Notes: generated by a model from the sequence alone, not told the origin. DNA of 64,000 nucleotides from Paenibacillus azoreducens (GCF_021654775.1 NZ_AP025343.1:5609501-5673500); one strand, 5' to 3'. Counted from the stretch's first letter, positions 36,297-45,305 are shown. Translations and numbers: made by a program.

Positions 36297-36457
36297 GCAA
36301 AACCTAAGTAAAACAATTACTTCGTGCTAGGTGGTCGCTGCGGTTACGGATCGTTCTTTTAGCGCTGCGGTTTCTCCAGAGCTATCATGTGCGCACCCCC
36401 GCAAAACCTAAGTAAAAACTTCGTGCTAGGTGGACGCTGCGGTTACGGATCGTTCTT
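36297..36457. repeat. Direct repeat next to the CRISPR array
   Basis: Two copies, 36297-36358 and 36401-36457. Both start GCAAAACCTAAGTAAAA and carry ACTTCGTGCTAGGTGG and GCTGCGGTTACGGATCGTTC; the second lacks five bases (caatt). Non-coding; it looks like a dispersed intergenic repeat. The rest of 36131-36598 shows no gene. Confidence 0.85.
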
Positions 36458-36598
36458 CCGATCGCTGTTGTCCCCAAATTTCTTTGATTATATTTTTCAT
36501 AATGGTAGAAATTCGGAGACAAAGGCGAACGCTATCGCTTCTCCAGATCGATTCCGTCCCCTCCGCTACTTTTGTTTTCTAATCATGCTTTTGTGTTG

Positions 36599-38765
36599 GC
36601 TTCAATCCATACTCCCGCGCAGGGAGTAACTTCCGTTTCCCTTGCATCGAGTATTTTATTTTCCTTTCAATCCATACTCCCATGAAGGGAGTGACATTTT
36701 ATGCGTATCGTAAATTTGATCGATGATCGCTTTCAATCCATACTCCCGCGCAGGGAGTAACTAAATGTTCCGGTAAACTCAATCTCATCAATATGCTTTC
36801 AATCCATACTCCCGCGCAGGGAGTAACCTTTATTGGGCTGCTCCACGAATCGAATATGAGCTTTCAATCCATACTCCCGTGCAGGGAGTAACCGAAAACG
36901 CTAAATCCAAAGGCTGGTGGGACGAGCTTTCAATCCATACTCCCGTGCAGGGAGTAACAGCATCAACGTCAGTCTGATCAATGCCGAAATCACCTTTCAA
37001 TCCATACTCCCGTGCAGGGAGTAACGTAGAAATTCTCCGGGGCGAAATGGCTATTTACCTTTCAATCCATACTCCCGTGCAGGGAGTAACACTATATCTA
37101 TGTGCATGGTAATTGGAGAGACAGTCTTTCAATCCATACTCCCGTGCAGGGAGTAACCCTTTGCCAAGTGCGCCACCTCTTCCAGATACGCTTTCAATCC
37201 ATACTCCCGTGCAGGGAGTAACGCCGCTGAATTTGGCATAGAGCTTAAGTTTATCGATCTTTCAATCCATACTCCCGTGCAGGGAGTAACCAGCTAACAT
37301 TCCTGCAAGAAGAATTCGTCGATACGCTTTCAATCCATACTCCCGTGCAGGGAGTAACGAAATGCTGGCGCCATATCGTAAGAACATCACAGGTCTTTCA
37401 ATCCATACTCCCGTGCAGGGAGTAACAGCATCTTTTCCCATCTCATCGGCTGTGAGGCAAGACTTTCAATCCATACTCCCGTGCAGGGAGTAACGGAGGA
37501 TGCGGTAGTAGCGAGATTGGCGGCAGACTTTCAATCCATACTCTCGTGCAGGGAGTAACTTGATCTAGCAAATGCACGTCTCAAATCGGAACGACTTTCA
37601 ATCCATACTCCCGTGCAGGGAGTAACAAGGAAATAACCTATTCGGATTCAAAGGTTCATATCTTTCAATCCATACTCCCGTGCAGGGAGTAACACAAATG
37701 CTTATCAAAGTACGTTTGACCAACTAAACTTTCAATCCATACTCCCGTGCAGGGAGTAACTCTCGGTTAGTGCTAACACGGGTGTACTTATATTAGCTTT
37801 CAATCCATACTCCCGTGCAGGGAGTAACCCGTGCCAGTATGGACGGTGTTAAAATTGTATGGAACTTTCAATCCATACTCCCGTGCAGGGAGTAACTAAA
37901 ATATGACCCTCTGCTCAATTTCAACTTTACTCTTTCAATCCATACTCCCGTGCAGGGAGTAACATGCCGCCAAAGCACAAAACCTCCTTACTTTTTACGC
38001 TTTCAATCCATACTCCCGTGCAGGGAGTAACGATGATCAGCTTCGGAATTTGTCTGACCAGATAATCTTTCAATCCATACTCCCGTGCAGGGAGTAACGA
38101 TGATCAGCTTCGGAATTTGTCTGACCAGATAATCTTTCAATCCATACTCCCGTGCAGGGAGTAACCTGTTTCTACGTTTATTCCCCGTATTTATTTGATC
38201 TTTCAATCCATACTCCCGTGCAGGGAGTAACGGAGGGAAAGCAAGGAGGGGACGGCGTCTTGAATCTTTCAATCCATACTCCCGTGCAGGGAGTAACTCG
38301 GTTTATTGCTTGTCTCTATCATAATCATGTTGCTTTCAATCCATACTCCCGTGCAGGGAGTAACTATTGATACACTTCAAGGCAACGTTTCGATGATTAA
38401 CTTTCAATCCATACTCCCGTGCAGGGAGTAACCAAAACAGCCACACGCATTTTGTTGTAAGCTAGTTCTTTCAATCCATACTCCCGTGCAGGGAGTAACC
38501 TTACTTTTTACGGAATACGAAAAACCAAAGTCCAACTTTCAATCCATACTCCCGTGCAGGGAGTAACGCTCACTACCATTCGCGTCGCTCCTAACACTTT
38601 ACTTTCAATCCATACTCCCGTGCAGGGAGTAACGCGGCTACCTTCTATTGCGATGTGTGGACAAGTCTTTCAATCCATACTCCCGTGCAGGGAGTAACGG
38701 GCGCGGAATGAGGGCTTCAATGACCCGGATAAACTTTCAATCCATACTCCCGTGCAGGGAGTAAC
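36599..38765 (-). CRISPR. CRISPR array, 33 repeats and 32 spacers, type I-C-like
   Basis: The 32-base repeat reads CTTTCAATCCATACTCCCG followed by TGCAGGGAGTAAC on the plus strand. Its complement starts GTTACTCCCTGCACGGGAG and ends TATGGATTGAAAG, the form of subtype I-C repeats. Spacers are 33-36 bases. Repeats 1 (36599) and 2 (36664) are degenerate and repeats 3-4 carry CGC for CGT, marking the low end as the old, distal end; repeat 15 (37528) has one change. The array should therefore be transcribed on the minus strand from a leader beyond 38765. Spacers 22 and 23 are identical. No cas gene is present in the window. Confidence 0.98.
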
Positions 38766-38960
38766 TCCGGGCTTTTTCAGCCCTTGCCGTACAAGGGATC
38801 TCAGCCCTGATTTGCCGGATCCCTAATTTGGGCATAATATTTCCTGCTTAAATTCCACTTAAAAACGCCAAAAGCCGCATGAAATATGGTGGTGCGAATC
38901 CCCCGGGGATTTCATGTGCACTTGGGGTTCGCACCAGAATATTCTAGTACAAGTTAGTAT
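38766..38960 (-). promoter_or_regulatory. Probable CRISPR leader
   Basis: The sequence next to the intact repeat end, with no gene. It contains a 12-base inverted repeat, GGTGCGAAtCCCC (38891-38903) and GGGGTTCGCACC (38924-38935), around CCCCGGGG and TGTGCA. The leader role is inferred from the position and the decay pattern of the repeats. Confidence 0.55.
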
Positions 38961-39298
38961 AAGAAAATTTTCTTGTCCTGATCCCATTTTAGCCTATTAC
39001 TAGCAAACTATCATGAGTCACGAGCCGACAAAGCACATCCCCTAAAAATCCCCTTTTCCCAATATTATACTCCCACCGCACATTTTTTTCCTGAATTTCA
39101 ATCTTTCTTGCCGTTCATTTTTGTTAAGTAAGTAGCTCCCTCCCCCAACATTGCAGGATTCGTGCAGTTATTGTGTTCAGCCAGTCATTCGCAATTGTCT
39201 CCAATTAGTCATGATGGCCGTAAAACCGTTACTAAGTAAGGTGTTTTGTACCCATTTTTCGGCGCTAAGCTACTTTTAGGTTCCAATCTTTTAAAATT

Positions 39299-39476
39299 GA
39301 TGCAAAAGTGCAATTTTTGCTGACGGATTGATTCTACTTAGATAAAAGGTTGCAAAAGTACAACTTTTTCCGTTGTTACCCGAATAATTCCCGCCTGAAC
39401 CGAAAAATAGATGCACTTTCGCAACAATTTACCGGATAACCGGAAAAATCGGCTTCAAAAATTGCACTTTCGCATC
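39299..39476. repeat. Four short repeats in alternating orientation
   Basis: GATGCAAAAGTGCAA (39299), GTTGCAAAAGTACAAC (39349), and the reverse-complement forms GATGCACTTTCGCAAC (39410) and TTGCACTTTCGCATC (39462). The two plus and two minus copies could fold into a long hairpin. The stretch 38961-39593 otherwise shows no gene. Confidence 0.75.
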
Positions 39477-39593
39477 TTTTTCGTGGGAATAGTAGGACAA
39501 TCAGCGTGGGGATGACTTGGATGATCATTGAGCGCATAATGTTCTAGTCCTAGATCCGAAATATCCATCCATGGCCTGCTTTTGCCCTCCCCC

Positions 39594-39629
39594 TCATACC
39601 ATGAAGTCGCAAAAAACTCTTTAATTTGT
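39594..39629. repeat. 36-bp dispersed repeat, copy 1
   Basis: TCATACCATGAAGTCGC followed by AAAAAACTCTTTAATTTGT. An exact second copy is at 45306-45341. Both lie just downstream of a minus-strand gene (cotJC here, the MMPL gene there). Confidence 0.9.
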
Positions 39630-39682
39630 CATAACCAAACAAGGCGCTCCGCACAGGAACGCCACATCTCGCCATATGATCC

Positions 39683-40252
39683 TCAAAACACCCTTTTTTG
39701 CGTCCTGTCGTCCTTAATAATCTCCACCGCTTCCCGGAAGCGGGTGGCATGTATGATCTCGCGCTCGCGCAAAAATTTCAGGCTGTCCTGCAGATCCACA
39801 TCATCCGTCATGTCAATCAGCCATTGATATGTAGCTCTGGCCTTTTCCTCTGCCGCGATGTCCTCGTACAGATCCGCAAGCGGATCGCCTTTCGCCTGAA
39901 TATATGCCGCCGTAAACGGCACGCCGGAAGCATTGGTATAAAAAAGCGCCTTGTCATGCGCCGCATAATGCTCGCCCAGACCCGCGGCTTTCAGCTGTTC
40001 GACAGTTGCGTCTTTGGTCAATTTATACACCATGGTAGCAATCATCTCGAGGTGGGCAAATTCCTCCGTGCCGATGTCATTTAACAGACCGATAACTTTG
40101 TCGGGAATGGTATAACGCTGGTTCAAATACCGCAGTGCCGCTGCCAGTTCGCCATCGGCGCCCCCGTATTGTTCCAACAGATATTTCGCCATTTTCGGAT
40201 CACATTTGCTGACGCGAACCGGATATTGAAGCTTTTTTTCGTATACCCACAT
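39683..40252 (-). CDS. cotJC: Spore coat protein CotJC (manganese-catalase family)
   Basis: A 189-residue protein of the CotJC/manganese catalase family. The four-helix di-metal core is visible in GGADGELAAALRYLNQ, DIGTEEFAHLEMIATM, IAAEEKARATYQWL and REREIIHATRFREAV (Glu and His ligands). It is a component of the spore coat, assembled with CotJA; catalase activity is possible but not established here. The ATG at 40252 has AAAGGAGG 12 bases upstream. It is the third gene of cotJA-cotJB-cotJC, with a 118-base gap after cotJB. Confidence 0.95.
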   Translation of the reverse strand: MWVYEKKLQYPVRVSKCDPKMAKYLLEQYGGADGELAAALRYLNQRYTIPDKVIGLLNDIGTEEFAHLEMIATMVYKLTKDATVEQLKAAGLGEHYAAHDKALFYTNASGVPFTAAYIQAKGDPLADLYEDIAAEEKARATYQWLIDMTDDVDLQDSLKFLREREIIHATRFREAVEIIKDDRTQKRVF

Positions 40253-40370
40253 CGGTTTGTACCGCCTCCTTTAAAAAATCCTCCCAGGCGAAGCCTGACC
40301 TCCCATATCCTTTCCTGACCATCCGTTGCAGAGAAAAAAGTACAAATAGCATCCGTAATTCCGCCGACCT

Positions 40371-41168
40371 TTATACCTGCCACGGCCATGGCGTTTGCGG
40401 CCATTCAAACGGAAATCTGGAGTATGCATGGCCAAAATGCATAAGCGGACCGTACAGCTCCTGAAACCGGCGAACGAGCGGAATGCGCTCCTGAGCCAGC
40501 TGGTTGTACTGTTCGATTCTTTTCAGGTCATCCGGATGGGTATCCAAATACAGGTTTAATTCGACCAAAGCAAAATCAATCACCTGAAGCCGTTCCAAAA
40601 GCTCATAATACTGCTGATCCACGGCTCCTTTTTGCATTTCCGGGCTCACATTTGCGGCTTGCACATTTGCCTGGTTTACAGCGGCACCTTGCACGTTCGC
40701 CTGGCTAACGCCATGCACATTAGGCTGACTCATACTGGCGCCTTGCACGTTCCCCTGGCTAACGCCATGCACATTGGGCTGACTCATGCTGACACCTTGC
40801 ACGCTCGGTTGACTTACACCGTACACATTGGGCTGACTCATGCTGACACCCTGCACGCTCGGTTGACTTACACCGTACACATTGGGCTGAGCCATGCTTA
40901 CACCTTGCACGCTCGGTTGACTAACCCCGTACACATTGGGCTGAGCCATACTTACACCCTGCACGCTCGGTTGACTAACGCCGTACACATTGGGCTGTGT
41001 CATGCTGACGCCTTGCACGTACGGCTGATTTTCACGCTCACCCCCTGCATTACTTGAACTCTGCTCGTTGGCTTGATTAACGGCTTCCTCCGGTACATTC
41101 GCAGGATTTATGCCTGCGGACTGCTGGTTGTCGTAACCTCCATTTTCAGGCTTCTGATTTTCAGACAT
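40371..41168 (-). CDS. cotJB: CotJB with an N-terminal tandem repeat domain
   Basis: A 265-residue protein. The C-terminal roughly 83 residues (QQYYELLERLQVIDFALVEL ... HPDDLKRIEQYNQ ... FPFEWPQTPWPW) are CotJB, which normally makes up the whole protein at about 85 residues. The first 47 residues are Asn/Gln/Glu-rich; residues 48-174 are seven 18-residue repeats, consensus QPSVQGVSMxQPNVYGVS, each made of two similar nonapeptides. The first five are nearly perfect and the last two decayed. The ATG at 41168 is one base inside the end of cotJA. A spore-coat role is likely; the repeat domain may give an extended or self-associating surface (inference). Confidence 0.88.
   Translation of the reverse strand: MSENQKPENGGYDNQQSAGINPANVPEEAVNQANEQSSSNAGGERENQPYVQGVSMTQPNVYGVSQPSVQGVSMAQPNVYGVSQPSVQGVSMAQPNVYGVSQPSVQGVSMSQPNVYGVSQPSVQGVSMSQPNVHGVSQGNVQGASMSQPNVHGVSQANVQGAAVNQANVQAANVSPEMQKGAVDQQYYELLERLQVIDFALVELNLYLDTHPDDLKRIEQYNQLAQERIPLVRRFQELYGPLMHFGHAYSRFPFEWPQTPWPWQV
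40647..41027 (-). repeat. 54-bp coding tandem repeats in cotJB
   Basis: Seven units of 54 bases encode the 18-residue repeats; each unit is itself a dimer of 27-base halves. The nucleotide identity of the middle copies is high, so the array probably expands and contracts by slippage or recombination in frame. Confidence 0.9.
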
Positions 41169-41404
41169 CAGGCTCCTCCTTCCTGCACGTTTCGATTCGG
41201 ACTATACGGGCTGTAGAGATGAGGCCACAGCGTTCCCCGCGTCAAAGCTTCCTGCAAACTGAACTGCGGCCAATCCATCGGCTGAAAGGTTATATATTGG
41301 TTCGGCGGTACCACATAAGATCTGTATAGAAGCGGCGGGCAAGGATCAAACGGTCCGATAAACGGCTTATAAACTCGCACCTGATTGCTCATTACGTCTT
41401 TCAA
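41168..41404 (-). CDS. cotJA: Spore coat protein CotJA
   Basis: A 78-residue CotJA: a KPFIGPFDPCPP segment, then PPNQYITFQP and FSLQEALTRGTLWPHLYSPY, the family's conserved Pro/Tyr-rich core. It is needed for CotJC assembly into the coat in Bacillus. The start is TTG at 41404 with AAGGAGG seven bases upstream; an internal ATG at 41392 has no good site. It is the first gene of the cotJ operon and is probably made in the mother cell. Confidence 0.88.
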   Translation of the reverse strand: MKDVMSNQVRVYKPFIGPFDPCPPLLYRSYVVPPNQYITFQPMDWPQFSLQEALTRGTLWPHLYSPYSPNRNVQEGGA

Positions 41405-41515
41405 AACGGCTCCTCCTTATGCATCGCGATTCTTAAGACCCATCAGACTCTCTTCGTAATAAACATATGAGGCATTCGCGGAATCTGAACAAAAATTTAC
41501 GAATAAAAGAGGTAA

Positions 41516-41571
41516 TTCAAAAAGTCCGCTTTTATCCAACCTTCTCGGTGCTGAAAACCGCCCTTTTTGAA
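41516..41571 (+). repeat. Short form of the inverted-repeat element
   Basis: TTCAAAAAGTCCGCTTTT at one end and AAAACCGCCCTTTTTGAA at the other, 56 bp in all, with CCAACCTTCTCGGTGCTG inside. Both ends match the 281-bp element at 2861-3141 in reverse orientation, as if the middle had been lost. Confidence 0.8.
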
Positions 41572-41585
41572 CACGCAATAAAAGC

Positions 41586-41629
41586 AAAAACTCCCTCGAA
41601 ACAAGCCGAAACTTGTCCAGGGAGTTTTT
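41586..41629 (-). terminator. Terminator after ytvI
   Basis: AAAAACTCCCTggaCAAG ... CTTGtttcgAGGGAGTTTTT on the minus strand: a 10-bp outer stem plus an inner CAAG/CTTG stem, then a T-rich end. It lies 15 bases past the ytvI stop. Confidence 0.85.
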
Positions 41630-41643
41630 CAGGGCAACAATGT

Positions 41644-42678
41644 TTAAAATTTGATTTTGATCTGAAATAATCCTGCCTTGCGAACAGCCGAATAAATGAT
41701 CACTACCAGCGGTCCGATAAAAACGCCGATGACGCCGACCAGTTTAAAGCCGACATACATGCTGACGAGCGCCGAAAGCGCGCCGATGCCGACGGAATCG
41801 CCGATGACTTTCGGCTCGATGACCCGCCTTGCCACCGTAATGACGATGAACAGCAGCATTAACCCGAATCCCGTGTAGGAATCGCCAACGATAAACAGGT
41901 ATACAGCCCAGGGAATCAGCACGGAGCCGACGCCAAGGATCGGCATAATATCCACAAACATCACCAGCATCGCGATCGCAAGCGGGTAATGAATATCCAG
42001 GATCAAAAGCCCCGTCAGCGTCACGACATACGTAAATGCGCTGAGAATCATTTGGGCCTGAAGAAAACCGAAAATCGACCTTTTCAGGCTGCTCAGCACC
42101 TGCTGAATCTGTTCATGCATTTCATCGTCAAACAGGGTAAGGATGCCGGAACGAATGGCCGGCAAACCGAAGCTGAATAAATAAACCGCGACAAAAAATA
42201 CGACAAAAAACACGAAAGTGCCGGGAATCCCCCTGGCAAAATTCAAAAAAGCCGACGATAGTGAATTCACAATGGATTCCGCGTATTGCGTGACATTGGA
42301 CAGAAAAACGCGCAGGCTTTCAGCCAATTCGGGTTGAATCCGGTCGAGCCACCCCCGGGCTTGCGTCATGGTGTTTTGAACAAAATCATTGGCGGCCGCA
42401 AAATAAGAAGGAGCGTTCTTCCAGTATTCCACCAGTTGGCCGAATACCTGCAGCCCCAGCATGTACACCAGGAGAAGAACGAGAAGCAAAAACAAGGTAC
42501 ATGTAAGGGAAGCGGCCGCTACCCGGTTCCAATTCCATTTCGCCATCATCATGCCATGTACAGGCTCCAGCGAAATAGCGACCAGGGCAGCCAGCAGAAA
42601 CGGGGCTCCTGCCGTAAATAATACATACAGCAGCGCAAGCCCGATTCCGATGAGAAGCAGCTGTTTCCCCAAGCGCAA
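41644..42678 (-). CDS. ytvI: AI-2E-family membrane protein, YtvI-type
   Basis: A 344-residue polytopic protein of the AI-2E/PerM family with about eight helices. It has LFTAGAPFLLAALVAISLEPVH at the start, an amphipathic central region (PSYFAAANDFVQNTMTQARG), and the family's conserved end IPWAVYLFIVGDSYTGFG ... VIEPKVIGDSVGIGALSALVSMYVG. It resembles the sporulation membrane protein YtvI of Bacillus; the transported solute, if any, is unknown. It lies 9 bases after the CNNM gene, so the two are probably co-transcribed. Confidence 0.82.
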   Translation of the reverse strand: MRLGKQLLLIGIGLALLYVLFTAGAPFLLAALVAISLEPVHGMMMAKWNWNRVAAASLTCTLFLLLVLLLVYMLGLQVFGQLVEYWKNAPSYFAAANDFVQNTMTQARGWLDRIQPELAESLRVFLSNVTQYAESIVNSLSSAFLNFARGIPGTFVFFVVFFVAVYLFSFGLPAIRSGILTLFDDEMHEQIQQVLSSLKRSIFGFLQAQMILSAFTYVVTLTGLLILDIHYPLAIAMLVMFVDIMPILGVGSVLIPWAVYLFIVGDSYTGFGLMLLFIVITVARRVIEPKVIGDSVGIGALSALVSMYVGFKLVGVIGVFIGPLVVIIYSAVRKAGLFQIKIKF

Positions 42679-42687
42679 GCTCCCCCC

Positions 42688-44043
42688 TTAATCCGCGTTG
42701 TCCGCCCCCTTCTCGTCATTGTCCGGTTCGGCAGCGGCAACGCGATGGATGTTGACCCGGGTAATCCTGAGTTTGGTCGATTCCTCGACTTCGAATACAT
42801 AGTTGTCCAACTGAACGGTTTTGCCCTTCACCGGATTTCCCTCCAGCTCCTTGAACAACCAGCCGCCGATGGAGTCCACTTCGTCATCCTCGATGATCAC
42901 GCCGGTCAAATCATTGACATCTTCTATCAGCATACGCCCGTCCACCGAGATAAAGTCCTCCTGAATTTCCACATCAGGACGCTCATCCTCGAATTCATCA
43001 TACAGCTCGCCTACGATTTCCTCCAGAATCTCTTCCGCCGTAAGCATACCCGCCGTACCGCCATACTCGTCCACCACCAGCGTCAGCTGGGCGTGCTTTT
43101 TCTGCATGAGCCGGAGAACATGGCTGATTTCCATCGATTCGGGCACATTCAAAATCGGCCTTACCAGCGGAGTCAGCTCTTTCTGCTGCTCCTCATCCGC
43201 CAGCAGAAAATCGGTAATATGTACAAATCCGATAATCTGATCCTTGTCCTCCACGGCTACAGGGTAACGCGAGTGCTTGGTTTCGTTGATGATTCCCAGG
43301 TTCTCTTCGAGTGTATTGTTTGTGTACAAGCAGTCCATATCCGTACGGGGCAGCATGATTTCGCGCGCCAGCAGATCGGAAAATTCGAAGATGTTGTCCA
43401 TCAGCTTCATCTCGTCTTTATCGATCACTCCGCTTTTGGCGCTCTGATTCATTAATATGCGGATTTCCTCTTCGGAATGCGCAGCTTCCGCTTCCGTTGC
43501 AGGCTGTACCCCGAACATACGTAAAATAACGTTTGCCGAGGCGTTCAACAGCCAGATAAACGGGAAAAATATTTTATAAAACAGCATCAGCGGAGCGGAC
43601 AGCAGCAAAGCCGCCCCTTCCGTTTTTTGGATCGCCAATGATTTAGGCGCAAGTTCACCAAGAACGATATGCAAAAAAGTAATGATACTGAATCCAATCA
43701 CGACGGATATCGTCGAAATCAGCGTCGTGTCCGTAATTCCGAATTTATGCATGAGCGGTTGCACCAGGAGATGCGAGATGGCCGGTTCGCCGATCCAGCC
43801 AAGTCCCAGGGATGCCAGCGTAATACCAAACTGTGTCGCCGACAGATAGGCATCCAGGTTATTGTTTACTCTCAAGGCATAGTTCGCCATGCGGTTGCCT
43901 TCGCTCACCAGCTGCGTCAGCCGGGACTGGCGCATTTTAACCAGCGAAAACTCCGCGGCAACAAATACCCCGTTAAAGAATACAAGCAGCAGAACCAGGA
44001 AAAGGTTGAATAATAGCTTGCCTATTTCAAACTCCCCGTCCAA
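42688..44043 (-). CDS. CNNM/CorC-type hemolysin-family membrane protein
   Basis: About 451 residues: a CNNM (DUF21) membrane domain with four helices (1-195, including GVFVAAEFSLVKMRQSRL and HIVLGELAPKSLAIQKTE), a CBS pair (about 215-335, REIMLPRTDMDCL and LTLVVDEYGGTAGMLTAEEILEEIVGE), and a CorC/HlyC C-terminal domain. Relatives are linked to magnesium or cobalt efflux and resistance. I start it at TTG 44043, giving MDGEFEIGKLL as in relatives; the frame opens at 44163, but that would overlap the upstream gene and lacks homologous residues. The ribosome binding site is weak. Confidence 0.87.
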   Translation of the reverse strand: MDGEFEIGKLLFNLFLVLLLVFFNGVFVAAEFSLVKMRQSRLTQLVSEGNRMANYALRVNNNLDAYLSATQFGITLASLGLGWIGEPAISHLLVQPLMHKFGITDTTLISTISVVIGFSIITFLHIVLGELAPKSLAIQKTEGAALLLSAPLMLFYKIFFPFIWLLNASANVILRMFGVQPATEAEAAHSEEEIRILMNQSAKSGVIDKDEMKLMDNIFEFSDLLAREIMLPRTDMDCLYTNNTLEENLGIINETKHSRYPVAVEDKDQIIGFVHITDFLLADEEQQKELTPLVRPILNVPESMEISHVLRLMQKKHAQLTLVVDEYGGTAGMLTAEEILEEIVGELYDEFEDERPDVEIQEDFISVDGRMLIEDVNDLTGVIIEDDEVDSIGGWLFKELEGNPVKGKTVQLDNYVFEVEESTKLRITRVNIHRVAAAEPDNDEKGADNAD

Positions 44044-44060
44044 ATGTAACGCCCCATTTC

Positions 44061-45173
44061 TTAGATTGTGTTGGCTTTCCTTATCGTAAAGTCCGTGTCC
44101 TTGTAATACATGTTCTTTACAAGCAGATTCGGTCCGCAGCATCCTGCCGCGTCGCAGTGGCAATTGACCGTTTTATTCAGTGGATGATCGTTTTGCCATA
44201 CCTGAAAAATATCGTCAAGCCGGCTGTTCTGGATATTCCCGAATGGAGGAACATCAGCAAAGTCGGTCACATATACATCGCCTGAGAATAAATTGACGTT
44301 CACGCGATTGCGTCCGTCCGGATCATTGCGCACCGTCACGTTGGGTTCCAACGCAAGGCGGCGGATCAGCTTCAAATCCTCCGGATTGTCGCTGCAAGCG
44401 AAAAACGGAAGCGTGCCAAACAGCATCCATATGTTCGGATCGCGCGCATCCAGCAGGGAATGGATGGCCGTCCGCGTTTCTTCCAGCGAAAGAATAGGCA
44501 GCGAGCTTGCAAAATTCGAAGCATACATCGGATGAACCTCATGCCGTTTGCAGCCCATTTCCTGTATTAGTTTGTGAATTCCAGCCAGTTTTGTATGCGT
44601 ACGATAATTAATCATCGATTCAGCGGAAATAAACATGCCGGCTTCGCTTAGCTTGACCGCGTTTTCGATCATTTTATCATACATCCGGTAAGCTGTTTCT
44701 TTCGGAACGGGATGATTGCTGTTAGCAAATCCCACCTCATGGAAATCATCCCCGTTCAAATAGTTAAACGATATATGCATGACATCCAGATACGGGAGCA
44801 TTTTCTCGTACCGGCCAATATTAAGCGTCAAATTCGAATTGATTTGCGTTCGGATGCCGCGCTCCTTCGCGTAACGCAGGAGAGGAACGATAACCTCATT
44901 GACCGTTTTTTCACGGAAAGACGGCTCGCCCCCGGTCAAACTGATCGTTTGCAGATGTTCAACCTCGTCAAGTCTCTTCAGCATGAGATCAAGCGGCAAA
45001 AATTCGGCTTCCTTCATCACGAGCATATCCCCGACAGCACAGTGCTCGCAGCGCATATTGCATAAATGTGTGACTGTCATTTCCACACTCGTCAGCACAT
45101 GCCGACCATATGTCCGAAGCGATCCGATCGGATCCCACGGATCATTTTTGGACGACAGTAGTACAGTATTCAT
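44061..45173 (-). CDS. yfkAB: Radical SAM protein, YfkAB type
   Basis: A 370-residue radical SAM enzyme. The [4Fe-4S] motif is C38-x3-C42-x2-C45 (CNMRCEHC); ISLTGGEPSF is the SAM-binding GGE motif; the C-terminus has a second cysteine cluster (CHCDAAGCCGP) that marks the YfkAB radical SAM/CxCxxxxC group. The substrate is unknown. AAGGTGAGG precedes the ATG. It is followed 17 bases later by the CNNM gene. Confidence 0.88.
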   Translation of the reverse strand: MNTVLLSSKNDPWDPIGSLRTYGRHVLTSVEMTVTHLCNMRCEHCAVGDMLVMKEAEFLPLDLMLKRLDEVEHLQTISLTGGEPSFREKTVNEVIVPLLRYAKERGIRTQINSNLTLNIGRYEKMLPYLDVMHISFNYLNGDDFHEVGFANSNHPVPKETAYRMYDKMIENAVKLSEAGMFISAESMINYRTHTKLAGIHKLIQEMGCKRHEVHPMYASNFASSLPILSLEETRTAIHSLLDARDPNIWMLFGTLPFFACSDNPEDLKLIRRLALEPNVTVRNDPDGRNRVNVNLFSGDVYVTDFADVPPFGNIQNSRLDDIFQVWQNDHPLNKTVNCHCDAAGCCGPNLLVKNMYYKDTDFTIRKANTI

Positions 45174-45305
45174 TTTTCCTCACCTTATTTCTTTAAATGG
45201 AATCAATTTCATAGAGCCAGATACGTTTTGAAATTGATTCTTAACCAAGGATTTCGCCAGTGGAATCCAAGGCCTATTCCAAAGCTTATTTTAAGCTTCC
45301 TTTTA

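Noticed and set aside
38003..38370. Open frames on both strands encoding repeated short peptides
   Set aside because: They are translations of the CRISPR repeats and spacers; the repeated peptide follows the 32-base repeat period.
36131..39682. Search for cas genes beside the CRISPR array
   Set aside because: No frame on either strand resembles Cas1-Cas8; the flanking genes are a HAD phosphatase and cotJC.
41405..41515. Possible sigma-E promoter before cotJA (CATATGTT at about 41463-41470)
   Set aside because: The -10 is acceptable but no matching -35 stands 13-15 bases upstream, so it was not listed as a feature.
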